DNA from: Streptomyces xinghaiensis S187
Lineage (GTDB): Bacteria > Actinomycetota > Actinomycetes > Streptomycetales > Streptomycetaceae
Reading direction: 5' to 3'
Length of the DNA: 64,000 nucleotides
Assembly: GCF_000220705.2 (NCBI RefSeq)
Contig: NZ_CP023202.1
Coordinates: forward strand, 496,001 to 560,000
The translations under genes and the position numbers were made by a program. A model generated the notes under the pieces. It was not told the origin of the DNA. It made no database searches and saw nothing but the letters and a program-made list of their open reading frames with translations. The stretch's first letter is position 1; every line of letters begins with the position of its first letter. Below, piece by piece: positions 24,656 through 32,724 of the stretch.

Positions 24656-25756
24656 ATGACGGATTTACCCGCAACGGCTCCCCTCAACGACCTCGCGATC
24701 GACTATGTGGAGATGTACGTCGACGACCTGGAGGCGGCGGTGGCCGCCTGGACCGGCCAGTACGGCTTCACGGTCGCCGGCACCGGCGGAACCGCCGGTC
24801 ACCGCGGTATCGCCCTGCGCCAGGGCCGCGTCCTCCTGGTGCTGACCGCGGCGGACGCGGCGGATCACCCCGCCGCCGCCTACGTGGCCGCGCACGGCGA
24901 CGGAGTCGCCGACATCGCGCTGCGCACCGCCGACGTGACCGCGGCCTTCGAGGCGGCGGTGGCGGCCGGCGCCCGCCCGGTCCGGGAACCGGTCCGGCAC
25001 GAGGGCGGCGGCCCCGCCGTCACGGCCGCCATCGGCGGCTTCGGGGACGTGGTGCACACCCTGGTGCAACGCGCCCCCGGCGAGGGCCCCGGGCTCCCGG
25101 CCGGCTTCGTACCGGCGCAGCGCCGGGAGGGGCCCGGGGCCCCCGCCGGGGTGGGCCTGCTCGACGTCGACCACATCGCGGTCTGCCTCACCGCGGGCGA
25201 CCTCGACACAACGGCCGGCTTCTACCAGCGGGCTCTGGGATTCCGGGAGATCTACCAGGAGCGCATCGTCGTCGGCGCCCAGGCGATGGAGTCGCGGGTC
25301 GTGCAGAGCGCGGAGACCGGTGCGGTGACGCTGACGCTCATCGAGCCGGACCCGGACGCGCAGCCCGGGCAGATCGACGACTTCCTCAAGAGCCACCACG
25401 GACCGGGCGTCCAGCATCTGGCCTTCTCCAGCGACGACGCCGTCGGCGCGGTACGTGCGCTCTCGGGCCGCGGGGTCGGGTTCCTCCGGACCCCGGGGAC
25501 CTACTACGACCTGCTCGGCGAGCGGATCGGGCTGAAGACCCACACCCTGGACGACCTGCGGGCCACCAACCTCCTCGTGGACGAGGACCACGGGGGCCAG
25601 CTGTTCCAGATCTTCACCGCCTCCACCCACCCCCGGCGCACGATCTTCTACGAGGTGATCGAGCGCCGGGGAGCGCGGACCTTCGGCAGCTCCAACATCA
25701 AGGCGCTGTACGAGGCGGTCGAGCTGGAGCGGACGGGCCAGCGTGCCGCACGGTGA
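24656..25756 (+). CDS. hmaS: 4-Hydroxymandelate synthase
   Basis: 366 residues, the 4-hydroxyphenylpyruvate dioxygenase fold of two VOC domains. The Fe(II) ligands are H173 (DVDHIAV), H254 (VQHLAF) and E333 (FYEVIER); the spacing matches known hydroxymandelate synthases. The segment SSNIKAL has Ile348 where ordinary dioxygenases have Phe (GNFKAL); as I recall, this change favours hydroxylation at the benzylic carbon. It converts 4-hydroxyphenylpyruvate and O2 to 4-hydroxymandelate and CO2. ATG start with GAGGA upstream. It overlaps hmo by 14 nt; the pair is transcribed away from hpgT. Confidence 0.93.
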   Translation: MTDLPATAPLNDLAIDYVEMYVDDLEAAVAAWTGQYGFTVAGTGGTAGHRGIALRQGRVLLVLTAADAADHPAAAYVAAHGDGVADIALRTADVTAAFEAAVAAGARPVREPVRHEGGGPAVTAAIGGFGDVVHTLVQRAPGEGPGLPAGFVPAQRREGPGAPAGVGLLDVDHIAVCLTAGDLDTTAGFYQRALGFREIYQERIVVGAQAMESRVVQSAETGAVTLTLIEPDPDAQPGQIDDFLKSHHGPGVQHLAFSSDDAVGAVRALSGRGVGFLRTPGTYYDLLGERIGLKTHTLDDLRATNLLVDEDHGGQLFQIFTASTHPRRTIFYEVIERRGARTFGSSNIKALYEAVELERTGQRAAR

Positions 25757-26945
25757 CGAGCGGGCCGCCGCGTCGCCCGTTCCGCCCGGATTCCCCGGCC
25801 CCGGCGGCCGGCGGGACCCGGGCGCGGGCGGGGTCCTCCCCGGCGCGGCGGCCCCGCAGCCGTGGTGCGGCCTGGACGACGCCGAGCGGGCCGCGGCGGC
25901 CGTACTCCCGCCCGAGGTGCGGGACTTCATCGCGGGCGGCAGCGGCCGGGAGCGCGCGCTGGCGGCCAACCGGGAAGCCTTCGACCGGGTCTTCGTCACC
26001 CCGCGGGTGCTCCGGGACGTCTCGGAGTGCGGCACGGAGGCGGTGCTGCTGGGCCGGCCGGTCCGGATGCCGGTGGCGATCGCCCCCGTCGCCTACCACC
26101 GCATGGTCCATCCGGACGGCGAGCTCGCCACCGCGCGGGCGGCGAAGGCGGCGGGGGTGCCGTTCACGGTCGCCACGCTGAGCAGCGTCCCCGTCGAGGA
26201 GGTCACGGCGGCCGGCGGCTCCGTCTGGTTCCAGCTCTACTGGCTCCGGGAGCACGGGCGTTCGCTGGAGCTGGCGCGCCGGGCCGAGGACGCCGGCTGC
26301 GAGGCGCTGATGCTCACCGTCGACGTGCCCTGGATGGGCCGCCGGCTGCGCGACGTGCGGAACCGGTTCGCGCTCCCGGCCGGCGTGCGGGCCGCGCACC
26401 TGGACGCCGGTGCCGCCTCGGCGGCGCACCGGCCCGCCGGGGGTTCGGCGGTGGCGGCCCACACCGCGAAGGCGTTCTCGCCGGCGCTCACCTGGTCCTG
26501 TGTGGAGGAGCTGCGGGCCGCCACCCGGCTGCCGCTGGTGCTCAAGGGGGTGCTGGCGCCGGAGGACGCGGTGCGGGCGGCGGAGTCGGGGGTCGACGCG
26601 GTCGTGGTGTCCAACCACGGCGGCCGGCAGCTCGACGGCGCCCTGCCCGGCCTCGACGCCCTGCCGGCGGTGGTGGAGGCCGTCGGCGGGGCCTGCGAGG
26701 TCCTGGTGGACGGCGGGGTCCGCAGCGGGACGGACGTGCTCACGGCGCTGGCCCTGGGGGCCTCGGGGGTCCTGGTGGGACGCCCGCCGATGTGGGGCCT
26801 GGCCGCCGGCGGCGAGGACGGCGTCCGGCGGGTGCTCGACCTGCTGGCCTGCGAACTGGGCGACGCGCTGGGGCTGGCGGGCTGCGCCGGGACCGCCGGG
26901 GCCCGCCGGCTGCGTACGGTGCGCCTCCCGCAGGCCGGCCCGTAG
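25743..26945 (+). CDS. hmo: 4-Hydroxymandelate oxidase
   Basis: 400 residues, FMN-dependent alpha-hydroxy-acid oxidase family. The catalytic base is H292 in VVSNHGGRQLDG; PVAIAPVAYHRMVHPDGE and VPWMGRRLRDVRN are FMN/substrate segments, and LVDGGVRSGTDV with ALGASGVLVGRP is the phosphate-binding end of the barrel. It oxidises 4-hydroxymandelate to 4-hydroxyphenylglyoxylate, the substrate of HpgT. The first 40 residues are Pro/Gly-rich and extra to the family; the only plausible start is the GTG inside the end of hmaS. The glyoxylate product is also the N-cap of complestatin-type peptides. Confidence 0.93.
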   Translation: MPHGDERAAASPVPPGFPGPGGRRDPGAGGVLPGAAAPQPWCGLDDAERAAAAVLPPEVRDFIAGGSGRERALAANREAFDRVFVTPRVLRDVSECGTEAVLLGRPVRMPVAIAPVAYHRMVHPDGELATARAAKAAGVPFTVATLSSVPVEEVTAAGGSVWFQLYWLREHGRSLELARRAEDAGCEALMLTVDVPWMGRRLRDVRNRFALPAGVRAAHLDAGAASAAHRPAGGSAVAAHTAKAFSPALTWSCVEELRAATRLPLVLKGVLAPEDAVRAAESGVDAVVVSNHGGRQLDGALPGLDALPAVVEAVGGACEVLVDGGVRSGTDVLTALALGASGVLVGRPPMWGLAAGGEDGVRRVLDLLACELGDALGLAGCAGTAGARRLRTVRLPQAGP

Positions 26946-26966
26946 ACCCGGCCGACCGGTGCCGGG

Positions 26967-26994
26967 GCCGGGCCGCCCGCCCGGGCGGCCCGGC
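26967..26994. terminator. Bidirectional hairpin after hmo and the VOC gene
   Basis: Perfect 13-bp inverted repeat (26967-26979 with 26982-26994) in the 54-bp gap between two convergent stop codons. The central bases open to form the loop. Confidence 0.75.
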
Positions 26995-26999
26995 CGCGG

Positions 27000-27404
27000 T
27001 CAGTACATCATCCGGGGATCGGCGTAGTGCTTGAATTCCAGGAGGTTTCCGGTGGGGTCGACGAGCACCACGGTGCTGTGTTCCTCGGCCGTTCCCCCGA
27101 AACGGGACCGGACCTCCTGGAACACCGGCACCTTCCGCAGGTTCACCAGCCGCAGCAGCGCGTCGAAATCCTCTCGCTCCCGGAAGGTCACCCCGAAATG
27201 CCGGGGATAGAGCGTGGGACTCTCCACCACGGGGTCGTCCGGAGAGTAATGGCAGACGAGTTGGTCGCCGAAGAAGTCGAAGGTGATGCGGTCCGCGTAC
27301 CGGCGCGCGACCGGGCAGCCGAGCATTTTGTTGTAGAAGAGCGCCGCGGCGTCCAGATCGCGGGCCGGCACGGCGATGTGAAAGGCGTCCCGGGAATTCC
27401 TCAC
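27000..27404 (-). CDS. VOC family protein of the cluster side operon
   Basis: 134 residues: two VOC units, AFHIAVPARDLDAAALFYNKMLG in pieces at 7-29 and HFGVTFREREDFDALLRLV at 69-87, ending VLVDPTGNLLEFKHYADP. Candidate metal ligands H9, H69 and E123 sit at the usual VOC positions, so it is probably a metal-dependent lyase, isomerase or dioxygenase-like enzyme. GTG start overlapping the upstream gene's stop by 4 nt (GTGA), so it is translated together with the phosphosulfolactate-synthase-like protein and probably acts in the same step series. Substrate unknown. Confidence 0.8.
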   Translation of the reverse strand: MRNSRDAFHIAVPARDLDAAALFYNKMLGCPVARRYADRITFDFFGDQLVCHYSPDDPVVESPTLYPRHFGVTFREREDFDALLRLVNLRKVPVFQEVRSRFGGTAEEHSTVVLVDPTGNLLEFKHYADPRMMY

Positions 27405-28174
27405 CGTACCGCCCCGGAATGGTCGAGGAGGGTGTCGGAGCGGAGTCCGAGCCGGAGCGTCTCCAGCGCGATGACGTCCGTCAGGGCGATGTTCCCCAGA
27501 TTGGCGTCTCCTCCCACCCTCTTGATGAAGTAGGTCTGCAGTTCCTTGTTGGGCGCCTCGAAGATCAGCCGGTCCGCCGGGGTCCCGGCGTCGAGGACGT
27601 CCTCGATGAGGCCGAACCGCACCTCGCCGTCGGGGCGGCAGATCCCGCTGGTGCCGCTCTCCCGCGCCTCCAGGATGACCGAGCGCGCCCCCGCGTCCAG
27701 ATCGCGCTGGATGCTGCTGATCCACTGGCTGGGCGCGAACATCTCCGACCGGCGCTGGTCCTTGAACCCCACCTCGGAGACGACCTCGAAGTCCGGGGCG
27801 AGCCGCTCGATGTAGCGGGCCTTCTCCTCGTGGCCGAGGTCGATGGTGCCGTTGGACACCTCCACGCAGGCGCAGCCCTGTTCCAGGCAGAAGGCGCGGT
27901 ACTCCTCGAACCTGCCCTGCAGCACGTGCTTCTCGAAGAGGGTGCCGCCGAACATGAAGGGGATGCGGTGCTGCGCGAGAACCTCCGTCTTCTCCTTCAT
28001 CCCCGAGGTGACCAGCGCGGTGCCCCAGCCGAACTTCACCAGGTCGATGAACTCCCCCGAGCTGGCGACGGTGTCCTCGAACCACCGCACCGGGGCCCCG
28101 TTGTCGATGACCATCGTCAGCCCCCGGGTGCGCGGTTTGGGCTCACGGACGGGTAACTCCAGCGAATGCGTCAT
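27401..28174 (-). CDS. Phosphosulfolactate synthase (archaeal ComA family)-like protein
   Basis: 257 residues, TIM-barrel phosphosulfolactate synthase family. Conserved segments: DLVKFGWGTALV, VEVSNGTIDLG, VSEVGFKD, VILEARESG, IFEAPNKELQTYFI and GGDANLGNIALTDVIALE. They preserve the acidic and Lys residues of the family. Archetype enzymes add sulfite to phosphoenolpyruvate to give (2R)-phospho-3-sulfolactate (coenzyme M pathway). Streptomyces does not make coenzyme M, so a secondary-metabolite role is inferred. It sits between the acyl ligase and a coupled VOC gene. ATG start; a GGAGG lies 14 nt upstream, rather far. Confidence 0.85.
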   Translation of the reverse strand: MTHSLELPVREPKPRTRGLTMVIDNGAPVRWFEDTVASSGEFIDLVKFGWGTALVTSGMKEKTEVLAQHRIPFMFGGTLFEKHVLQGRFEEYRAFCLEQGCACVEVSNGTIDLGHEEKARYIERLAPDFEVVSEVGFKDQRRSEMFAPSQWISSIQRDLDAGARSVILEARESGTSGICRPDGEVRFGLIEDVLDAGTPADRLIFEAPNKELQTYFIKRVGGDANLGNIALTDVIALETLRLGLRSDTLLDHSGAVR

Positions 28175-28232
28175 GGTTGGACCGAATCCCTCCTCGTCGG
28201 CCGCCCGTCCGGCGGCCGTCCGGTCTGCGGCG

Positions 28233-29630
28233 TCAGGGCCGGCGTTCGGCGGCCAGCAGGCGTTTCTGGACCTTGCCCAGGGCGTTGCGCGGCAGGCCGT
28301 CCACCACGTGGACCTCCTGCGGCAGCTTGTACGGCAGCAGCCGGGCGGCCAGGAAGGCGGCGAGACGGGAGCGGTCCAGCGGCTCCGTCGCCACCACCCA
28401 GGCCGCGACGCGCTGGCCGAGCCGCTCGTCGGGCAGGCCGACGACGGCCGCCTCGGCGATGCCGGGATGGTCGAGCAGCACGTCCTCGACCTCACCCGCT
28501 CCCACGCGGTAGCCGCCGCTCTTGATCAGGTCGGTGTGGGCGCGGCCGGTCAGCCGGAGGGTTCCGTCCTCCAGCCACTCCCCCAGGTCTCCGGTGCCGA
28601 ACCAGCCTTCGCCGTCCACGGCCGGTCCCCGCCCGAGGTATCCGGAGAACAGCCCGGTGCCGCGTACCAGGACCTCCCGGCCCGGGCCGGGCGTGCCGTC
28701 CTGCCCGCCGCGGCCGTCCTGCCCGCCCTGCTCGTCGTGCCCGTCCGGTCCGGCCAGCCGCACCTGTGCCCCCGGCACCGGCCGGCCGACCGACCGGGCC
28801 GCCGCGGCCCCGGGCCCGCGGAGGTCCGCGGTCCGGGGCGAGGTGATCACGAGGGTCTCCGTCATCGCGTACCGGTTGAGGATGCGGTGGCCGGAGAGGT
28901 GGCGTACGCGTTCCGACACCCTGCGGGGCAGGACGTCCGCCCCGGACACCAGGAGCCGGGCACCGCGCAGTTCCGCGAGGTCGGCCGAGCCCAGCGACGC
29001 CCACAGGGCGGGGACGCCGAAGTAGAGGGAGGCACCGGGTACCGGGACGAGATAGCGGCCGGTGTGGACGAGCGGGGAGCCGGTGCGCAGCGGGCCGAGC
29101 CCGCCGAAGACCAGTCCGTGGACGTGCGACAGCGGCAGCGCGTGGGCGAGGACGTCGTCCGCGGTCCACTCCCACAGCTCCGCGATGGCGTCCAGGTTGG
29201 CGGCGATCGCCCGGCGCGGGATGACGGCGCCCTTGGGCGGCCCGGTGGAGCCGGAGGTGTACAGGATCAGCGCGGGGGTCCCGTCCGCCGGCGGGCCGGG
29301 CGGCGGGGTGTCACGGGCGGTGAGGCCGATCTCGTCCAGGACGAGGTCCACCCGGGCGTCGCGGAGGACGTGCTCGCGCTCCCGGGTGGAGGCGGCCGGG
29401 TTCAGCGGGACGGCCGTGCCGCCCGCGAGGAGCACGCCGGCCACGGCGACGAGGGTGGCGGCACTCGGGCGCGCGACCACGCCCACTCTGCGGGCTCCGG
29501 CCACGGAGCGGACGACCCCGCCGGCGGCGGCCGCCAGTTCGTCGCCCTCCAGCCGTTCGCCGGCCACCTCGATGCGGGCGCCGCCCCGGCAGAGCGCCGG
29601 CAGCAGCCCCGGTGCGCGGTCCGCGGACAC
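28233..29630 (-). CDS. MatB-like acyl-CoA ligase (AMP-forming)
   Basis: 465 residues. The P-loop is YTSGSTGPPKGAVI; LPLSHVHGLVFG and NRYAMTETLVITSPR are MatB-like; GWFGTGDLGEW and LIKSGGYRVGAGEVED are the hinge and A8 region; PRNALGKVQKR carries the catalytic Lys. Overall it is closest to malonyl-CoA synthetases. In the segment FGVPALWAS, the Arg that in Streptomyces MatB binds the second carboxylate (FGVPTMYHR, from memory) is missing, so malonate is an unlikely substrate. GTG start 4 nt after the carrier-protein stop. It probably activates an acyl or aryl acid for the adjacent free carrier protein. Confidence 0.85.
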   Translation of the reverse strand: MSADRAPGLLPALCRGGARIEVAGERLEGDELAAAAGGVVRSVAGARRVGVVARPSAATLVAVAGVLLAGGTAVPLNPAASTREREHVLRDARVDLVLDEIGLTARDTPPPGPPADGTPALILYTSGSTGPPKGAVIPRRAIAANLDAIAELWEWTADDVLAHALPLSHVHGLVFGGLGPLRTGSPLVHTGRYLVPVPGASLYFGVPALWASLGSADLAELRGARLLVSGADVLPRRVSERVRHLSGHRILNRYAMTETLVITSPRTADLRGPGAAAARSVGRPVPGAQVRLAGPDGHDEQGGQDGRGGQDGTPGPGREVLVRGTGLFSGYLGRGPAVDGEGWFGTGDLGEWLEDGTLRLTGRAHTDLIKSGGYRVGAGEVEDVLLDHPGIAEAAVVGLPDERLGQRVAAWVVATEPLDRSRLAAFLAARLLPYKLPQEVHVVDGLPRNALGKVQKRLLAAERRP

Positions 29631-29634
29631 GGCC

Positions 29635-29958
29635 CTACCCGCCGGTCCCGGTGGAGGAGGCGGCGGCGCGGCCGTCCGCCGGGGGCGCGGGCACACGGCC
29701 GGCGACCGCCGCGGCGACGGCGGAGACGAACGCCCCGAGCGTCGGGTTCTCCCAGATGTCGCGCGGGCCGGCCAGCTCCACCCCGTAGGTCTGCTCGACG
29801 GTGCTGATCACGTGCAGGGCCGCCAGCGAGTGGCCGCCCAGCGCGAAGAAGTCGTCGTCGTCGGACACCTCCGGCACGGCGAGCGCCTCGCACCACAGGG
29901 GGGCGACCACCTCCCGTACGGCCGCCCTGGTCTCCGTCTCCGGAGCACTGCTGTCCAT
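29635..29958 (-). CDS. Free-standing carrier protein (ACP/PCP)
   Basis: 107 residues, one carrier domain. The phosphopantetheine site is Ser44 in FFALGGHSLAAL; the acidic DDDDFF before it and the helix after it fit the fold. The last 20 residues are Pro/Ala/Gly linker. The ATG overlaps the ferredoxin stop by one base (TGATG) and the next gene is the acyl ligase, so carrier and ligase probably work as a pair: the ligase loads an acid onto Ser44 for transfer to the NRPS or for tailoring. Confidence 0.9.
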   Translation of the reverse strand: MDSSAPETETRAAVREVVAPLWCEALAVPEVSDDDDFFALGGHSLAALHVISTVEQTYGVELAGPRDIWENPTLGAFVSAVAAAVAGRVPAPPADGRAAASSTGTGG

Positions 29959-30233
29959 CACGCCTCCTCGGTGTCCTGTGCCCGGCCGCGCGGGCGGCCG
30001 GTTCCGTTGCCGTCCCGGGGCCGTTCCCCGGCCGGTCCGCCGCCGTGCAGCGTGATCGCGCCGGACGGGCAGCGCGCGGCGACCGCCCGGACCGCCCCGG
30101 CCAGCCGGGGGCCGGGCTCGGGGGTGCTCAGCAGCACCTTGCCGTCCTCCTCCGACTGGTCGAACACGTCGGGGAGCCGGACCGCGCACAGCCCGGAGCC
30201 GGCGCACCGGCGGCGGTCGACCCGCAGGGTCAT
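29958..30233 (-). CDS. [3Fe-4S] ferredoxin, P450 partner
   Basis: 91 residues. Cys10 and Cys16 (CAGSGLC) and Cys55 (CPSGAI) are the three cluster ligands of the short Streptomyces P450-associated ferredoxins; LPDVFDQSEEDGKV is the usual central segment. The tail after residue 65 is low in complexity. It passes electrons to the two P450s encoded just upstream. ATG at 30233 with GGAGAG upstream is preferred; a GTG at 30287 overlapping the P450 stop would add 18 residues. Confidence 0.9.
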   Translation of the reverse strand: MTLRVDRRRCAGSGLCAVRLPDVFDQSEEDGKVLLSTPEPGPRLAGAVRAVAARCPSGAITLHGGGPAGERPRDGNGTGRPRGRAQDTEEA

Positions 30234-30283
30234 CCGGCTCTCCGCTCCGGGCTCCGCCGCCTCCGCGGCGTTCTCGCGGCTCC

Positions 30284-31525
30284 TCACCAGGTCACCGGCA
30301 GCCGGTCCACGCCGTGCGCGAGGGCGTGGACGCGGAACGGAACCTCCTCGCCGGGCACCGCCACGGCGAGCCGGGGGAAGCGGCGCAGCAGCGCCGGGTA
30401 CGCGGTCCGCAGTTCCATCCGGGCCAGGGCCGCGCCCAGGCAGTGGTGGACGCCGTGGCCGAAGGCCACGTGGGCGGTGGGCTCCCGGGTGATGTCGAAC
30501 CGGTCGGGCTCGGGGAGCAGGGCGGGGTCGCGGTTGGCCATCGGCAGCGAGCAGATGACGTGCTCCCCGGCCCGGACGAGCCGGTCTCCGACGGTGACGT
30601 CCTCCAGGGCGGTGCGCGGCGTGGGGGCGTGCGGCACCGTCAGGTAGCGGAGCAGTTCGTCGACCGCGCCGTCCACCGCTCCGGGGTCGTCGCGCACGGC
30701 GGCGAGCTGGGCGGGGTGGTCCAGGAGCAGCAGGGTGCCCAGGCCGAGCATGCCCGAGACGTTGTCGAGGCCGGCGAGGACCAGCAGGACGCAGACGCCG
30801 CGCAGTTCCTGATCGGTGATCTCGTCGCCGTGGTCGCGGACCAGTGCGCCGAGGAAGCCGTCGCCGGGGTCCCTGCGGGCGCGCCGCACCATCTCGGCGA
30901 GGTAGCGCGACAGCGCGTCGCCGGCCGCCGCCCGCCGCTGCCGGCCGCGTCCGGGGGCGAGGAACGCGTGGCAGCGGCGCAGGAAGCCGCCGCGGTCGTC
31001 CCGGGGCACCCCGATCAGTTCGCACAGCACCGCGCCGGGCACGGGCGAGCAGAAGGACCGCACCAGGTCGGCCGGGGGCCCGCCGCGTTCCATGGCGTCG
31101 AGGCGTTCCGTGACGATGCCCTCGACCAGCGGCTCCAGCCGCCGCATCCGGCGCACGGTGAACTCGGGCGTGAGGATCTGCCGGAGCCGGGTGTGCTCGG
31201 GCGGGTCGTAGTCCATGAGCTGCCCGGCCATCTCGTCGGGCCGGGGGCCGTCGGCGCGGCCGGACGGTGAGCGCGGCCCGAAGCGGCGGCGGGTGGAGAA
31301 CCGGCGGTGGTCGCCGAGGACTTGGCGCACCTCGGCGTGGCCGGTCACGAGCCAGACGGGCACCCCGTCCGTTCCCGGGCCGACGTCGATCGCGGTGACG
31401 GTTCTCCCGGCGGTCAGCCGGCGGAGTTCCGCGGCGGGGTCGAACCGGTCGCGGCGGGCGTAGGCGGGCGGGGTGGGCGTGGTGGGCGTGGTGGGCGTGG
31501 GCGTGGGTGTGGGTGTGGGTGGCAT
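30284..31525 (-). CDS. Cytochrome P450, Oxy-type crosslinking oxygenase (second of two)
   Basis: 413 residues. The heme Cys lies in AFGHGVHHCLGAAL; the E-x-x-R pair is DELLRYL. The I-helix reads LAGLDNVSGMLGLG, with Asn where most P450s have Thr, a feature reported for OxyB of glycopeptide clusters. YDPPEHTRLRQILTPEFTVRRMRRLEP in pieces is the Oxy-family B/C-helix segment. It should form an aryl-aryl or aryl-ether bridge on the NRPS-bound peptide after recruitment by the X domain. ATG start with GGGGAG upstream, 7 nt after the first P450. The N-terminus is a Pro-Thr repeat. Confidence 0.92.
   Translation of the reverse strand: MPPTPTPTPTPTTPTTPTPPAYARRDRFDPAAELRRLTAGRTVTAIDVGPGTDGVPVWLVTGHAEVRQVLGDHRRFSTRRRFGPRSPSGRADGPRPDEMAGQLMDYDPPEHTRLRQILTPEFTVRRMRRLEPLVEGIVTERLDAMERGGPPADLVRSFCSPVPGAVLCELIGVPRDDRGGFLRRCHAFLAPGRGRQRRAAAGDALSRYLAEMVRRARRDPGDGFLGALVRDHGDEITDQELRGVCVLLVLAGLDNVSGMLGLGTLLLLDHPAQLAAVRDDPGAVDGAVDELLRYLTVPHAPTPRTALEDVTVGDRLVRAGEHVICSLPMANRDPALLPEPDRFDITREPTAHVAFGHGVHHCLGAALARMELRTAYPALLRRFPRLAVAVPGEEVPFRVHALAHGVDRLPVTW
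31471..31521 (-). repeat. Short-unit repeat coding the Pro-Thr N-terminus of the second P450
   Basis: Runs of GTGGGC/GTGGGT-type units encode alternating Pro and Thr over residues 2-18. Such tracts can change length by slippage. It starts immediately after the ATG. Confidence 0.75.
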
Positions 31526-31532
31526 GGCTCCC

Positions 31533-32714
31533 CTACCAGGCGATGGGCAGTGTTTCCAGGCCGTAGGGCGCCTGCGGACGGAAGCGGATCTCCTCGGCGG
31601 GCACCGCGAGCCGCAGTGCGGGGAAGCGGCGCAGTACCGCCGGGTAGGCGGCTCTGAGCTCCATCCTGACCAGCGACGCGCCGACGCAGTAGTGGACGCC
31701 GTGGCCGAGCGCCACATGGGCGGTGGGTTCGCGCGTGATGTCGAGGCGGTCGGGCGGCTGTCCCGGACGGCGTGCGCGGTTGGCCGCGAGCAGGGAGCAG
31801 GCCACGCGGTCGCCCGCCTTGACCGTCCGGCCGCCGAGGTTCACGTCCTCGCGGGCGACGCGGGGCGAGGCGGTCGGGATGACCGAGAGGTGGCGGACGA
31901 GTTCCTCCACGGCGCCGTCGATCAGTCCGGGCCGTTCACGGAGGAGGGCGAGCTGGGCCGGGTGCTCCAGCAGGGCGAGGATGCCGAGGCCCAGCATGCT
32001 GGCCATGTTCTCGACGCCGGAGCCCATCACGAAGGCGCTGAGCCCGACGAGTTCCTCGTCATCGGTGTCCGCGCCGTGCTCGCGCACCACCCGGCCGAGC
32101 AGGTCGTCACCGGGCTCGCGGCGCTTGCGCTCCACGAGCCGGGCCATGTACGCGAGGTAGTTGGCGCCCGCGGTGACCTGCAGCCGCCGTCCGCGGAAGG
32201 CCGGCCGGCTGACCTTGAGGACCCGGGCCAGTTCGGCCCGGTCGTCGCGGGGCACGCCGAAGAGCTCGCACATCACCAGGCCCGGCACGGTCCAGGCGAC
32301 GTGCCGCATGAAGTCCGCGGGCCGGCCGTCCTTCTCCAGGGAGTCCAGGGCGTCCTCGACGATGGCCTCGACGGCCGGTTCCAGGGCGCGCATCCGGCGG
32401 ACCGTGAACTCGGGTGTGAGCATCTGCCGGAGCCGGGAGTGGTCGGGCGGGTCGTACTGGATGAGGTTGCCCGGCTGGGCCGGCCGCCGGGCGCCGGGTC
32501 CGCCGCCCGCGGCCAGGGCCGTGCTGAACCGGTCCGCGTCGCCGAGGACCGCCCGTACCTCCTCGGGGCCGGTGACCAGCCAGCCGGTGGTGGCGGGCTC
32601 CTCGGTGAGGACGGCCTCGGAGACCGGTGCGCGGATGCTCAGCCGGCTGAGTTCGGGCAGCGGGTCCAACCGGTCGCGCCGGTTGTGCGGGGAGACGTCC
32701 GACGGCCGTGCCAC
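31533..32714 (-). CDS. Cytochrome P450, Oxy-type crosslinking oxygenase (first of two)
   Basis: 393 residues, the usual Oxy length. Heme Cys in ALGHGVHYCVGASL; E-x-x-R in VEELVRHL; I-helix VMGSGVENMASMLGLG with Asn in place of the usual Thr, as in OxyB-like enzymes. QYDPPDHSRLRQMLTPEFTVRRMRALEP in pieces is nearly shared with the second P450, so the two arose by duplication. It installs one side-chain crosslink on the peptidyl carrier protein of the last module. GTG start with GAGGGG upstream, 10 nt after the halogenase stop, so it is in the same operon. Confidence 0.92.
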   Translation of the reverse strand: MARPSDVSPHNRRDRLDPLPELSRLSIRAPVSEAVLTEEPATTGWLVTGPEEVRAVLGDADRFSTALAAGGGPGARRPAQPGNLIQYDPPDHSRLRQMLTPEFTVRRMRALEPAVEAIVEDALDSLEKDGRPADFMRHVAWTVPGLVMCELFGVPRDDRAELARVLKVSRPAFRGRRLQVTAGANYLAYMARLVERKRREPGDDLLGRVVREHGADTDDEELVGLSAFVMGSGVENMASMLGLGILALLEHPAQLALLRERPGLIDGAVEELVRHLSVIPTASPRVAREDVNLGGRTVKAGDRVACSLLAANRARRPGQPPDRLDITREPTAHVALGHGVHYCVGASLVRMELRAAYPAVLRRFPALRLAVPAEEIRFRPQAPYGLETLPIAW

Positions 32715-32724
32715 GGGTCCCCCT

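Noticed and set aside
27401..28174. Coenzyme M biosynthesis
   Set aside because: No other coenzyme M genes are seen and streptomycetes are not known to make it; the cluster context suggests secondary metabolism.
29635..29958. Carrier protein as part of a beta-hydroxytyrosine-forming A-T/P450 system
   Set aside because: The adjoining activating enzyme is a MatB-like acyl ligase, not an amino-acid adenylation domain, and both P450s are of the crosslinking Oxy type.
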